64,000 bases of DNA, from assembly GCF_008831285.2 (NCBI RefSeq), contig NC_045144.1, forward strand, positions 22,089,716 to 22,153,715, given 5' to 3'. A program made the position numbers and the translations under genes. Positions 1-10,384 of the stretch are shown in pieces. The notes beneath the pieces are model-generated. The model was not told the DNA's origin and ran no database searches. It worked only from the letters and a program-made list of their open reading frames with translations. How positions within the stretch are numbered: the first letter of the stretch is position 1; the number at the start of each line of letters is the position of its first letter. Source of the DNA: Nymphaea colorata. Its lineage: Eukaryota; Streptophyta; Magnoliopsida; Nymphaeales; Nymphaeaceae.

Positions 1-1241
1 AATACACGGCAAGCATAGTTCATGTACACTCCTGAGTAAAGGTAGAAGGCATCAACCTACCTCGGGTGTAAAGGTGCACATCTTTGTGTAGCTTACGGTC
101 TCAAACAGTTGAGTCATTGGGATGCAACATGACATGGGGAAATCCTGCCGTCACATTAACTCAAAATCGATGAGCTCAGGTTGCTAATGCAGTAGCGAAG
201 TCTAACACTCACTGCCATGTGATGGGGACTAGCTCCTCATTACTAGCTCGGGGAGGAGCACTTTATATATATAAGACTACCCTAAAAAATATACACGTTG
301 TTGGGACCCAAGCCCTTGTAACATCCAACCTGACCCCCTTATGGTGGGTTGACTGGCTTCTAGTTGGTACAATTCTGCTCTTGAAAATACAAGTGTAGGT
401 TGTTACCCATGTCATGCTCATGCTCAGGCCATGCAATGACATGAAAATACAACAATTGAAAGAAGCATAAACATGTAACAAAAGCTAACAGAAAATACCA
501 GTGTATCACGTGTGGTAAGTTGATTACTTATGTGTTCATAACACAGTTTACCCAATGCCATTGATAACAATTGAACATGCTATCACAGGCTAAGTGCCAA
601 ATCATAACAAGCTTATGTCAAACACTAGAGACATACATGTTTGGTCATATCATATAGTCAACACTGGCCCAACACGACAATGCACCAAAATCTCTTCTGT
701 AGCCATTAATTTGGACTTCACGTTGAAGTTGTGCCCATGAATATCATAATCAAAGACCAACTGAGAAAGTAACATGTGCTAGAAAGTATGTGCATACAAC
801 AATGCAAGGGTGCACAATGCCTCTTATCAATGCATCAAACAAACAGTGTCTGTGTCATAAATACATCAATGTATTCAAATTGTGAATCTATCATCCATTT
901 AGTGGTTCACATCTAGTTAACTATAGGTTCTAGTCCACCCACCTAGGATATGACCTTGATATCGCAGCCGCACATTATAGAGACACTAACAAGCCTAGTG
1001 GTGCAGTCTATTGTTCTTGGGGTTCAACCTTCACTTAATCTTACAAACTTGCACTTCAGCTAGATGATGTTATTTTCAAGTTTGAATCCATCAGTCTAAC
1101 TATAAATCAAGCAAGGAATGCCCAGACACTAGTGGCACATAAGGTGCATGCATTGGGTGGGCATATGCTCACTTGCCCTGGGCTTGGCCTGCCCTGGTCG
1201 AGCTTGGCTGAAGTTACTGTTCATGGCCTAGCCATGGCTGG
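1..1241. other. Unassigned AT-rich sequence
   Basis: No open frame longer than 72 codons is present, and none resembles a known protein. I see no LTR boundary, tRNA or long repeat. It may be decayed transposon sequence. Confidence 0.4.
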
Positions 1242-1560
1242 TACTACAATACTTTTAGCCTTTAGCAACACAGGACATGCATGTGTTGCTATTTATTATC
1301 TTTAGCAACAAAATCGGCTATTCGTCATAAATGGGGAGAATACCATGGGATCAGCAACAAAAAGACCCATTTGTTACTATAGAGGTCAATTGTTTGGGTT
1401 TAGTAGCAAAATTTTCGTTGCTAAATGTGCATGAAAAGTAAGTAACCAAAAACTGTTTTCGTTACTAATTGTTCATCGTTTATCAATGAAATCAACTTTT
1501 TGTTGCTGCAGGTCACTATTTATTTTTAGCCAATTCATTGTTGTGTGAACCCTTCACATT
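1242..1560. mobile_element. Possible CACTA-type transposon terminus
   Basis: The sequence TACTACAATACTTTTAGC at 1242 resembles the CACTACAAGAAAA terminus of En/Spm elements. It is followed by subterminal motifs in both orientations: TTTAGCAACA near 1258, TTTAGCAACAAAA near 1301, GTTGCTAAA near 1417, TTTAGTAGCAAAA near 1399. Such dense subterminal repeats are typical of CACTA termini. No transposase, opposite end or target duplication was found, so the call is tentative. Confidence 0.3.
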
Positions 1561-1870
1561 CCCGCCAAAATTAGGGCACTGTTACCCGCCGGTGTGAGTT
1601 TTCCCTAAATTGATTTCTCTTGATTTTCCAGCAAACTGCCGGTTGCTCCATCCGATTGATGCCACCACACTTAGGTATGGAGTTTCCCTCTCTCTCTCAG
1701 TCGATGGCAATGGCGTTGCGCTTCTGGTCATGAGCTCGATGGTTTGATGCTGTTTTTTGGATCAACATTTCAACATAAAGAATTAGTAACACCGATATAC
1801 TGTGTGGATTTCTGCATTTTTTTCAGGCAGAGTTGCACTTGTAAGCTCTTTCTCTCCTTCTTTCTAATTT
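1561..1870. other. Unassigned, moderately GC-rich stretch
   Basis: The stretch has a CT-rich run and several ATG triplets but no supported exon. It could be a captured gene fragment inside the suspected CACTA element, or unrelated spacer. Confidence 0.25.
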
Positions 1871-1879
1871 AACTGTATT

Positions 1880-2148
1880 AACAGAAATATCAAGGAGGCT
1901 CTTAGAAAAAAGCAATCTTCGTCAATCAAAGTGAATTACTTGGGAAATAAAAAGTCATGTCTCTTGGAAGATGATCATCATGTTTCTTGGGAATCAGAGA
2001 CCCTTCATGTATCTCCTCTATATCAAGCCAGATCTCTACGAAAGAAAAGCAAGTCAGAAATGATAGAGTAGTGGACGTAGGTCTATTGGCTGAACCACTT
2101 TAAAAGTTCATGTTTTTTTTAATTATTTTTTCATTTTGATTTCTATCA
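1880..2148 (+). repeat. Ty1/copia 5' LTR, 3' portion
   Basis: The segment ends in CA directly before a tRNA-iMet primer binding site. It contains a GTGGACGTAGGTC...TTGGCTGAACCAC block of the kind seen in the R/U5 part of plant copia LTRs. The left LTR boundary could not be placed, so the start is approximate. No matching 3' LTR is present because the element is truncated near 5.25 kb. Confidence 0.5.
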
Positions 2149-2159
2149 TGGTATCAGAG
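2149..2159 (+). other. Primer binding site (tRNA-iMet) of the copia element
   Basis: TGGTATCAGAG lies immediately after the LTR-terminal CA. It is complementary to the 3' end of plant initiator tRNA-Met, the standard primer for Ty1/copia reverse transcription. Confidence 0.8.
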
Positions 2160-2228
2160 AGGCTGGTCCTTTTTAGTGCTGCTGCTGGATCCTAAGGATT
2201 ACACCTTGTGTTGCAGCTTTTCATTCTC

Positions 2229-5200
2229 ATGGCAAATCAAGAAACATCATCAAATACGGGAGTCAACTATGATACGAGTACGAATTTTCTTGCTTCTCTT
2301 TAGTACCCAAGCAATTTACAACATTTCCTCACCATCAAGTTCAATGTTGAAAATTATCTTATTTGAGAATCCCAATTCACCTCATTATTGATCTCATTTG
2401 ATCTTATGGGCTAGATTGATGGAAGCAAATCTGCTCCATCAATGTTTAGATGTGGAACAACTGAAATTAGTTTAGAATATTTTGAATGGCTAAGAAATGA
2501 TCAGTTACTTTTGAGTTGGATTAATTTCTCTCGATATGAAGCAATACATACCCAAATTATTGGTTTAAAAACTTCTATAAAGGTTTGAGGTGCTTTTAAG
2601 TAGTTCAATGTTGCTCAATCCAGGGCTCGAATAATGCAGTTAAATCACAGTTTCAAGATTTGAAAAAGAGTCTAGTTCTATAGATGTTTATATAAACAAA
2701 ACAAAAACTATTGCTCATCAATTAGCCATTGCATCCAAACTTGTTGATAAAGATGATCTTGTTCTTCAAATTATTAGAGGATTGCCAAGTCAATATCTTG
2801 TCTTTAAAGTCAGTATGAAAACTCTAAAGAACCCTGTCTTTTTTAATGAACTTCATGGGTTTCTTCTCATACAAGAAGCTAACTTAAAACAAGTTTATAA
2901 CAAGCAAACCAACTATAAAAGTCGTGGTAGAAACAACTACCAATCTAGAGAAGGAGGATGAAAAAATAAATAATACAAAAGTGATCGTTTTGTGTGCCAA
3001 TATGTGAAAAAAATGGTCATATTTTAAGTTTTGTTGGTCATAGACTAACTTGCTTCAAGAGAAAGAGATAATGTCGCCTCAAGCATATGATGCAGTTTCT
3101 TCTAGCACTCTGAATTAGGGTATTGGAGATGACAATTGGTATCTTGACTCTGGTGTGACTCATCACATCACCAATGATATCAACAACTTGTCCATTCATG
3201 CCAAATGTAAAGGTGGAGATGCAGTAAAAATTGGAGATAGATCAGGTTTGAGAATTTTTCATATTGATTCTTCAAAGACATCTCAAAATTTAGTTTTAAA
3301 TGATCTCCTAATATCAAGAAACTTGTTATCCGTACCACATTTTTTTAATGATAATGGAGTCTATTTTGAGTTTCAGCCTAATATGTGCTATGTTAAGCAG
3401 CAAGGAACAAGGAAAATTCTTCATCAACAAACTAGTAGTGATGGGCTATATAAGATGGACCTTAGTAGCACGACAAAGGAAGCTTAGCTTGGAGAAAGAT
3501 GAACTATTGGACAATGGCACAAAAGACTTAGTCACCCTTCATTTTTCATTATTAAGAAGGCTTTGAACAAGTGTGATTTGTCTTATTATGATGATTGTTT
3601 GAACTATTTGTGTGAACCTTGTCAAAAAGCTAAGATCCATAAACTTCCATTTAACGCTATTTCAAATAAGGTGAAATGCATGCTTGAACTCATTTATTCT
3701 GATGTATGAGGTCCAGCTCTGGTGGGGAGTATGAATGGTTTCAAGTACTATGTGATTTTATAGATGCATTTTCAAAGTATGATTGGATTTATTTGATAAA
3801 AAAAAGGCATTAGCCATATTTTCAAAGCTTTCAAGGTACTTTTTAAAAATCTCACTGGACACGAGATAAAATATTTTCATTGAGACTGGGGAAGAAAATT
3901 TCAAGGGCTTCAAACATATCTTGTCAATAATGAGATTGAACATAGAATATCATGTTCTCATACCCCTGGACAAAATGGAGCAGCTAAAAGGAGACACAAA
4001 TATATTGTTGAAACATGTTTATCTCTAATGGCAGAAGGTAATATTCTCAAGAACTTTTGGTCCTATGCTTTTTGTACTGCAGTTTATTTGATTAATCGAA
4101 TGCCAAACAAGATTCTTGATTTTGTTTCTCTTTTAGAAAAATTGTTCAAAGAGACATCTGATTATGGCTTCCTCAAAAATCTTTGGATATGAATGTTTTT
4201 CTTGTTTAAGAGTTTATCAGAAAAAAAAATAGATTATCGATCTGAAAGATGTATTTTCTTGGGCTATGCTCATCAACATAAAAGGTATTATTGTTTAGGT
4301 GTGCGATCCGGTAAAATCTATATTTCGAGACATATCCAATTTAATGAGAGGAAATTTCCTTTTATTGATATTCAAGAAATCAGAATTGAAGATCTAGAGA
4401 GTCAAAACCAAGCTATCATTTTAACTTCTCCTCATAAATACCAATTTTCAAATCTTACAATGCCATCATCTAGTACCTCCATAACATCAGGGGAACTCTT
4501 ACTTCAGTTTGAAACAAATAGTGAATCTTAGCCTGAAACTCTTGGAAATGAGGACCCAACTAAATCCAATGAAATTGAGTCAAATCAAGAACAAGTCCAT
4601 CCTATGACTACTAGATCTCAAGTAGGAACATTCAAACCCAATTCTAAATACAATGAGTTCCATACGATTTTTTTTAGCAAACACTCTCTTCCAAAAGTTC
4701 TTGTCACCACTATTCTTGAAGACAAAAAACCCTCAAATTTCAAAGAAGCATATGAAGCTGAAAATTAGAGGAAGGCCATGCAAGAAGAATATGATGTTCT
4801 TATTTGAAACAATACTTGGAAACGTGTTCCAAAGAAAGAAGCCAAACACATTGTAGGATGTAAATGAGTGTTCAAAATCAAGCGAAAAGTAGATGGATCG
4901 TTAGAAAGATACAAAGCTAGACTTGTCGTCAAGGGGTATAGTAAAAAAAGAAGGAATTGACTATATTGAAATCTTCAACCCTGTTGTGAACCTTACTACA
5001 ATTCAGACAGTATTGACTATTTCTATTAGTCACAAATGAAAAATACATCAACTGGTATTGACTATTTCTATTAGTCACAAATGAAAATACATCAACTGGA
5101 TATTTAAAATGCATTTCTATGTGGGTCTATTTCAGAAAAAGTTTATATGGTTCTACCACATGAACGTCAAAATCATTTTTTCCCAAATCATGTATGCAAG

Positions 5201-5255
5201 CTTGAATGTGCTCTATATGGTTGTTTAAAGCAGGCTCCTAGGGTTCAGTTTCCCA
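2229..5255 (+). pseudogene. Ty1/copia gag-pol pseudogene, truncated
   Basis: This would encode the copia polyprotein (gag, protease, integrase, reverse transcriptase). The gag start is MANQETSSN at 2229, and stops appear within about 25 codons. The pre-integrase segment reads WYLDSGVTHHITND near 3140 (a protease-like DSG-type motif, here SGVT) and continues in an open frame to 3487. The integrase core IYSDVWGP appears near 3690 (with a stop at W). The downstream integrase/linker frame is 4193-4531. The start of reverse transcriptase reads NNTWKRVP and KARLVVKGY between about 4800 and 4940. The copy is broken by many stops and frameshifts. It ends at GCLKQAP near 5245, before the catalytic YVDD region, where a gypsy fragment begins. 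It is certainly non-functional. Confidence 0.88.
5010..5100 (+). repeat. 45-bp tandem duplication inside copia RT
   Basis: A unit beginning TATTGACTATTTCTATTAGT and ending in ACATCAACTGG occurs twice in a row with one base difference. It interrupts the RT reading and postdates loss of function. Confidence 0.85.
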
Positions 5256-5269
5256 TCTTAGTCTATTTA

Positions 5270-6655
5270 TCCAAAATCTGCTATCAAGATGAGGATGGTT
5301 ATTTGTGGTTTCGACGAAGATTGTGAGTCCCTAGAGATGAAGGGGTGAAGCATGAGTTGCTTAATGAATCTCATAAATCCAAATTTTTCATGCACCCTAC
5401 CAATACAAAGATGTTTCAAGATATGAGACAAAATTATTGGTGGCCTAGAATGAAGCGTGAAATTGCATAATATATGGTAAAATGCTTAGTTTGCTAGTGG
5501 GTCAAAGCAATACGTCAGCGGCTAGGAGGCTTGTTGCAGAGGATAGATATTCCAGTGTAGAAATGGGAGGACATTACGATAGATATTATTGTATGTTTGT
5601 CTCACACAAGAAGACAACATGATGCCATGAAAGGTGATTGTTGATTGACTTACAAAGTCGGCTCATTTTTTGCCAATCAGAATTAATCAGTCATTGGAAA
5701 GTCTCACTGAGTTATATATTAGTAAGATAATAAGATTGCATGAGGTACCAAAGTCTATTATTGTATAATCAAGATCCAAGTTTTACCTCGAGGTTTTGGG
5801 GGCAATTGCAAAATGCATTGGGTACCAAGCTTAAGTTGAACACAACATTCCACCCGCAAATTGATGAGCAATCTATGAAGACTATCAAAACCTTAGAGAA
5901 CATGTTACGTGCTTGTGTTTTAAACTATAAAGGAGAATGAGTTAAACATGTGAAATTGATGGAGTTCTAATGTAATGACAGTTACCATTCTAGCATCCAG
6001 ATTGCACATTTTGGGAATTGTATGGAAGACCTTGTATATCACCAACTTGTTGGATCGAAATGGGTGATGACAAGATCGAAAATCCTTTGGTATTACAGCA
6101 TTACACTGACCAAGTACAATTGATAAGGAAGAAGTTATTAACAACTCAGAATAGACAAAAGAGTTATGTTGATGTTTGACATAGAGAGTTGGCTTTTGAG
6201 GTTGGTGATCATGTGTTTTTGAAAATTTCATCTACCAAAAGCGTTTTTAGATTCAGTATTAGGAGAAAGTTGAGCCCGATGTTCATTGGCCTTTTGAAAT
6301 ATTAGAGAAAGTAGGAAAGGTGTCTAGCAGATTGACACTACCACCAAAGTTGGGTCATGTTCATGACATTTTTCACATCTCCATGTTTTGAAAGTATGCA
6401 TCGGATCTTACACATGTGATTGATTTTCAAGGTATTCAGGTGTAAGATGATTTGAAGATGGAAGAAAAACCTATTACAATTGTGGATAAAAGAGAGCAAG
6501 TACTTTGCACTAAGAGAATTCTTCCAATAAAAGTGAAATGACAACTCCATGGGTTGAAGGAGAGCATATCTTGAGAGTTTGAGACTAATATACAAAAGAA
6601 GTATCCATACTTGTTCTCACATTAAGGTATGATCTGAATTTCAAAGACAAAATTT
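5270..6655 (+). pseudogene. Ty3/gypsy (Tekay chromovirus) pol 3' remnant
   Basis: This is the C-terminal half of a gypsy polyprotein. It begins with the spacer motif QDEDGYLWFRRRL, followed by the HHCC zinc region and the integrase core (TKSAHFLPIRI-like text near 5660, SRFWGQLQNALGTKLKLNT near 5800). It then continues with the GPFEILEK-like segment and a chromodomain-like tail (EEKPITIVDKREQV near 6470) that ends in KKYPYLFSH. The order and wording match the better-preserved minus-strand element at 43.4-48.0 kb, so both belong to one family. There are many stops and frameshifts. The match stops just after the coding end, before the polypurine tract and LTR, so this is an internal fragment joined to the copia remnant. 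Confidence 0.85.
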
Positions 6656-7075
6656 TACTCTCTCTCCCTCCCTCCAGCTTTCTCTCGTCCTCACCATCTC
6701 TCACTCTCGCCCCCTCTTTGTACACACCCTCACCCACTCACTTGCCTCACTAACTCCCCTTGGTCTTCTGCACTTTCCCCCTCTCGTTTTTTTTTTCTTT
6801 CTTTTCATTCTCACCTTTGTCTCTCTCTCAATTTCTCTCTATCGCGGACTCTCTCCTGTATGTGTCTCCCTCTACCAGACCCTATGTCGTCCTCTCAACC
6901 GCTCCCTCATTCTCGTTCAAACTTCCTTCATGAATTATTTCTCTCTCACGCACCTTCTTTAGTCGAGCCATCTCTCTCTCTCTCTCTCTTGTCTTTTCCT
7001 CTCAATCAAATTGTCTGTTCTCTTGTCAGTTGCTCATTCTCACCCTCTTTGGTGTCGTTGGGTTGAATTGCAGCT
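6656..7075. repeat. CT-rich low-complexity tract
   Basis: About 400 bases consist mainly of CTCTC/TCCCTC runs. The short open frame at 6860-7066 is a by-product of the skewed composition. There is no gene. Confidence 0.7.
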
Positions 7076-7723
7076 GAGAAAAACATCTTTCCCTGTCGTA
7101 ATAGGCATTTGAATCAGTTCGTAACAAATTGAGGGTCCATTTTTCAACCGGATGCTGAGTCGGTTGGACCTCCTATCTAGATTCAGTGTATAAACCTTCA
7201 GGGGGCGTTTGATATGCCGGAAATCTACTGTAGCAGTGGAGAAAAAATTCAAACTTTCAAAATTTTTCCGATTTATCAAACGCGGAAAAAAAAAATCGAC
7301 CGTTACGATCGATTTCGGAAATTTTTTTCCAGAGAAATATTTTTGCCCGTTAGGGCACACCTCTCTTCTCCTTGCTTTCTCCTCCCGCAGCCGCATCATC
7401 CTCTCTCTCGCCCGCAGCCGCACCAACCTCGCTTTCCGGGATAGTGTCCAAAATGCGTCTGGGGAAGAAGGCAGAAGGAGAGGCGAGGTTGTTGTGCTCG
7501 AAGGGGAGACAGATCGGTCGGCAATGGCGATGAGATCAGGATCCAGTCATTGGGCCAACATGATCGTCACCAACATGCCCGCCGCATACCTGACCAAAAC
7601 ATTCTCGATTTCGTTTCTTTGAACGCTTTCCAACCAAGAATCGTACTCGAGCAATCCCCAAGTTTGGGAGGAGGACGTTAGGAAAGGAATAAAAGAGAAT
7701 ATCAACAGACAGATAGTTAAAAG

Positions 7724-7837
7724 ATGCACAGAATTCCAAGGATCTTCTGTTCATCTGCATGGAAGGGAAAACATAGAATTGGAGTCCTAAGAAATTACTC
7801 CACTACGTCTCTACTCTTTGATGATACGCAGAAGCAG
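7724..7837 (+). pseudogene. IVD: Captured IVD exon 1 fragment
   Basis: An open frame from ATG at 7724 ends in NYSTTSLLFDDTQKQ. This matches the junction of transit peptide and mature start of plant isovaleryl-CoA dehydrogenase (mitochondrial leucine catabolism, FAD enzyme). It is followed by CAG|GTTCCC, a plausible although weak splice donor, then non-coding sequence. Exon 2 of the parent (the FKESV... segment) is missing. The fragment sits in the TIR element with exon 3 and exon 4 pieces downstream in the same order as in the parent gene. It cannot make enzyme. Confidence 0.6.
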
Positions 7838-7986
7838 GTTCCCCACCTCACCGTCTTCCATTTTTTCTGCAGCTTTTCTTCAATCCTATTCGTGCTTTGT
7901 GCATAGGTTTTTGCCAGGTTCATGACCTGCCTATTTTTTTCTTGTGAATATACTAGTCTGGTCACTTAGATGCTCTTCATTGTTAG

Positions 7987-8006
7987 GATGTTAATCTGTG
8001 GAAGCT
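7987..8006 (+). pseudogene. IVD: Captured IVD exon 3 fragment (very short)
   Basis: The sequence reads DVNLWKL and then diverges. DVNLWKL is a conserved stretch of plant isovaleryl-CoA dehydrogenase, and here it lies between the exon 1 and exon 4 fragments in the expected order. It is preceded by an AG acceptor. On its own it would be weak; the order gives it value. Confidence 0.45.
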
Positions 8007-8970
8007 CAATGATAGTACAACTAACAATTAGTTTTTGGCATATCAAAACTGGTGGTTCACTCATCTCTAGTATGCTGCAGGAAATTGGTGCAAATTCCTA
8101 TAAACTTTATTTGTTGTTCTGGAAATGTCATGAGAAAGTTAAAATACAACATCCCCTGGTTAATCTTGGCCTTTGAAAGTGATAACATATTACATGGATA
8201 TCTTAGAATGCCTAAATTTCTTCCACTGTCTGTGAAAATTTTGCCATGGTGCCAGCAGTTGTTATTAGGAATTACTCCTTTAGGTGATTCATATAGCATT
8301 ATCAACTCCCTTTTTCCTCATTGTGTGATATTGGGTTGTGGGAGATAACGTCAATGAGGAAGATTTATTGCTTCTGACAATTTGTAAATGTTTGGTTCAT
8401 CTGACATGCATGGGTTTGCTCAAGATTCTAGATTGGGGGAAAGAAACTGAATATGCAATCGTTTCTAACCTCTAATACTGAGTGATAACCATAAAAGCAA
8501 TAAAGCATACTCTTACGAAATATAAAAGTCAGATTATGTTTGTTGAGCCACAGGGACTTGCTGAGTGTGAGAGGTCCTTATTGCAGAAGTTGTGGCATTT
8601 CCAGAATATTATGTTTATTACTAATTCAGTCTAAACTCTGAATTCACAGAACTGATCCTAACATCTTTTGTGATCAACCCTCAAGGAGCTTGCTGTTTAG
8701 TTGCCAAAAGCTTATCTGCAAGCATGATATTTATCCATTTCCATAAAGGCCATCAGGATGTGATTTTCCATTCTTTACTAGTTTCTTTTGCTTTTCTGCT
8801 TGTTTCTTGCATGTTGATTCTTGATGTGTTTGTTTTTCTGGATTTGTTTATTAAAACCTTTGAATGCTAATGCTCTTAAGCCTTTCATTTTCAATTTTCA
8901 CAATTCATCATTTTGACATGGTTATTTTATTGGTACCATTCCTGAAGTTTACATCTTCGTTTTCCTATAG

Positions 8971-9076
8971 AGGAGTATGGTGGACTTGGTCTTGGTTATT
9001 CATATCATTGCATAGCAATGGAAGAAATTAGTTGAGCTTTTGGAGCTGTTGGCCTTTCATATGGTGCACATTCAAG
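8971..9076 (+). pseudogene. IVD: Captured IVD exon 4 fragment
   Basis: After a TTTCCTATAG acceptor the frame reads EEYGGLGLGYSYHCIAMEEI, a stop codon, then AFGAVGLSYGAHSS. This is the conserved N-terminal acyl-CoA dehydrogenase segment of isovaleryl-CoA dehydrogenase. The TGA replaces the usual arginine codon (CGA to TGA), as expected from CpG decay. Similarity ends abruptly near 9076, where the PPR-like frame begins. The retained acceptor and intron indicate DNA-level capture, not a processed copy. Confidence 0.8.
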
Positions 9077-9079
9077 TTT

Positions 9080-9289
9080 TTGATTCAAGGACTCTGTACT
9101 GAAAGATTGTTAGATGATGCTGAGTTGGTTCTAAGAGAGATGACACAGCATGGATTTGTTCCTCGAATGGGAACCTGGAGAAGGCTTCTAAACAGAATGT
9201 TCCCAAGGGCTGGCAATATATATGTCCACAATGATGTTCTTGATGAATTAACACAACTAGAATGCATAGGTGGGATTTGTGAAAAGTGA
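9080..9289 (+). pseudogene. Captured PPR-protein C-terminal fragment
   Basis: An uninterrupted frame of 69 codons begins LIQGLCTERLLDDAELVLRE and continues MTQHGFVPRMGTWRRLLNRMF. The spacing and residues (LI.GLC, LDDAE.VL.EM...GFVP...T) fit one to one and a half pentatricopeptide repeats, as at the end of an organellar RNA-binding PPR protein. It runs to a TGA after GGICEK, perhaps the parental stop. It is fused directly to the IVD exon 4 piece, so it has no start of its own. The parent gene is not in the window. Confidence 0.6.
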
Positions 9290-9513
9290 TTGTGTTGCTG
9301 AAATGGCAATATATATGTCCACAATGTTTGTCTTAGTTTCCTTTTGATTTGCATTAGTTTGTGCATTTTGATTGTCTCCATTCTTGTGCATCATATTGGT
9401 GATTGAAGCCAGTGTAGTTGAAATATTCTGTTTTAGGTCCCTTTGTTACTATCTTCTGCTGTCTTGGTGGACCAACCTCTCAGAATTGTCAACTTTCCAC
9501 TTGTACAGTAGGG

Positions 9514-9686
9514 GTATCATGTCAACTTTTGCAGAGTCTCTGGTGCTGAGTTACGTGTTTTCTTTCTGTTCTATGATAACTTTCTGTATAGTGTACATTG
9601 GTATCATGTCAACTTCTGCAGAGTCTCTGGTGCTGAGTTACGTGTTTTCTTTCTGTTCTATGATAACTTTCTGATAGTGTACATTC
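9514..9686 (+). repeat. Tandem duplication, 87 and 86 bp
   Basis: The unit starting GTATCATGTCAACTT and ending TAGTGTACATT occurs twice in direct contact (9514-9600 and 9601-9686). The copies differ by a single substitution in the first 20 bases, one deleted base and the last base. It looks like a recent duplication in the non-coding part of the TIR element. Confidence 0.9.
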
Positions 9687-9976
9687 TTAGTTGGCTTCAG
9701 ATTTCTAAAGGATGGAGCATCTTTGTGATTGACCTACGCTAGAATGCTGAAATCAGATGTTGACTTACTAACTGTGTTCCCCTTGTACACTGCAGTGTTA
9801 ATGTTACAGTTGGGATTTTAGAAGATAAACTAATGCTTTCTGGTTTACTGACATCTATTGCAACTCTTCTCATCAACTCTTGGGGTGGAACTATGTAAAA
9901 GTCCCTTCTCATTTCTGTGCCAGTCAAATTTTAGTATGAATAGTTAGCGTATTCATGACAGCTAGTCCCTTTTCAG

Positions 9977-10164
9977 GAGAAAGCTTATTCGAAGGCCCAA
10001 ATGTACAAGGAGGGGAAATTTATACTTGAACGGTAAGTCTTGTGAGATTTATAATCTGCTACGTACCATCCAAGAATTGCATATGGCTGATGTTTCATCT
10101 GCACATTCTTTTTACAGTGACAAGATTGAACATGGAGATGGATCGAAATTTACTGTAAGCAAAG
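9977..10164 (+). pseudogene. Captured two-exon fragment, Yippee-like
   Basis: Exon 9977-10032 follows a TTTTCAG acceptor and reads EKAYSKAQMYKEGKFILER, then a clean GTAAGT donor. A second AG acceptor precedes 10118, and the frame continues across it with DKIEHGDGSKFTVSK. The first part resembles the C-terminal YKEGKF.LER segment of plant Yippee zinc-binding proteins; the second has the D-G-S spacing of that tail. The N-terminal zinc-binding CxxC part is absent. Family assignment rests on a short stretch, so treat it as probable. Confidence 0.42.
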
Positions 10165-10384
10165 GTTGGTGTGGTCATTTATTTATAATTTTTGTAAATC
10201 TGGAAAAATGTTTTTTTATTATCAAACTAAGAATTAATTTTTTAAAAATTTGAAAATATATTTTTTTTCATCAAACGTAGAAATATATTTTTGAAAATAT
10301 ATTTCTGACTTATTCATTTTTTCAAGAAATATATTTTCAAAAATATATTTTCAATTCCACATTTCCAGGCCATCAAACGGCCCC

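Larger units (their letters stand above)
7201..10384 (+). mobile_element. Pack-type TIR transposon carrying host gene pieces
   Basis: The left end GGGGGCGTTTGATATGCCGG and the right end, whose reverse complement is GGGGCCGTTTGATGGCCTGG, form imperfect terminal inverted repeats of about 20 bases. Subterminal zones are AT-rich with repeated TTTGAT/ATCAAA. Between them lie fragments resembling isovaleryl-CoA dehydrogenase, a PPR protein and a Yippee-like exon pair, with intron-like sequence retained. No transposase is visible, so it would need one in trans. The superfamily is uncertain: the TIR could suit a hAT or PIF/Harbinger relative. The flanks (TTCA on the left, TAAG on the right) show no convincing target duplication. 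Support comes from the second family member at 11.4-12.4 kb, whose two ends match these two in inverted orientation. Confidence 0.6.

Noticed and set aside
7201-10384. Reading the IVD/PPR/Yippee-like fragments as one functional gene
   Set aside because: There is an in-frame stop in IVD exon 4, missing exons, abrupt fusions and a surrounding TIR pair; it is a transduplication product.
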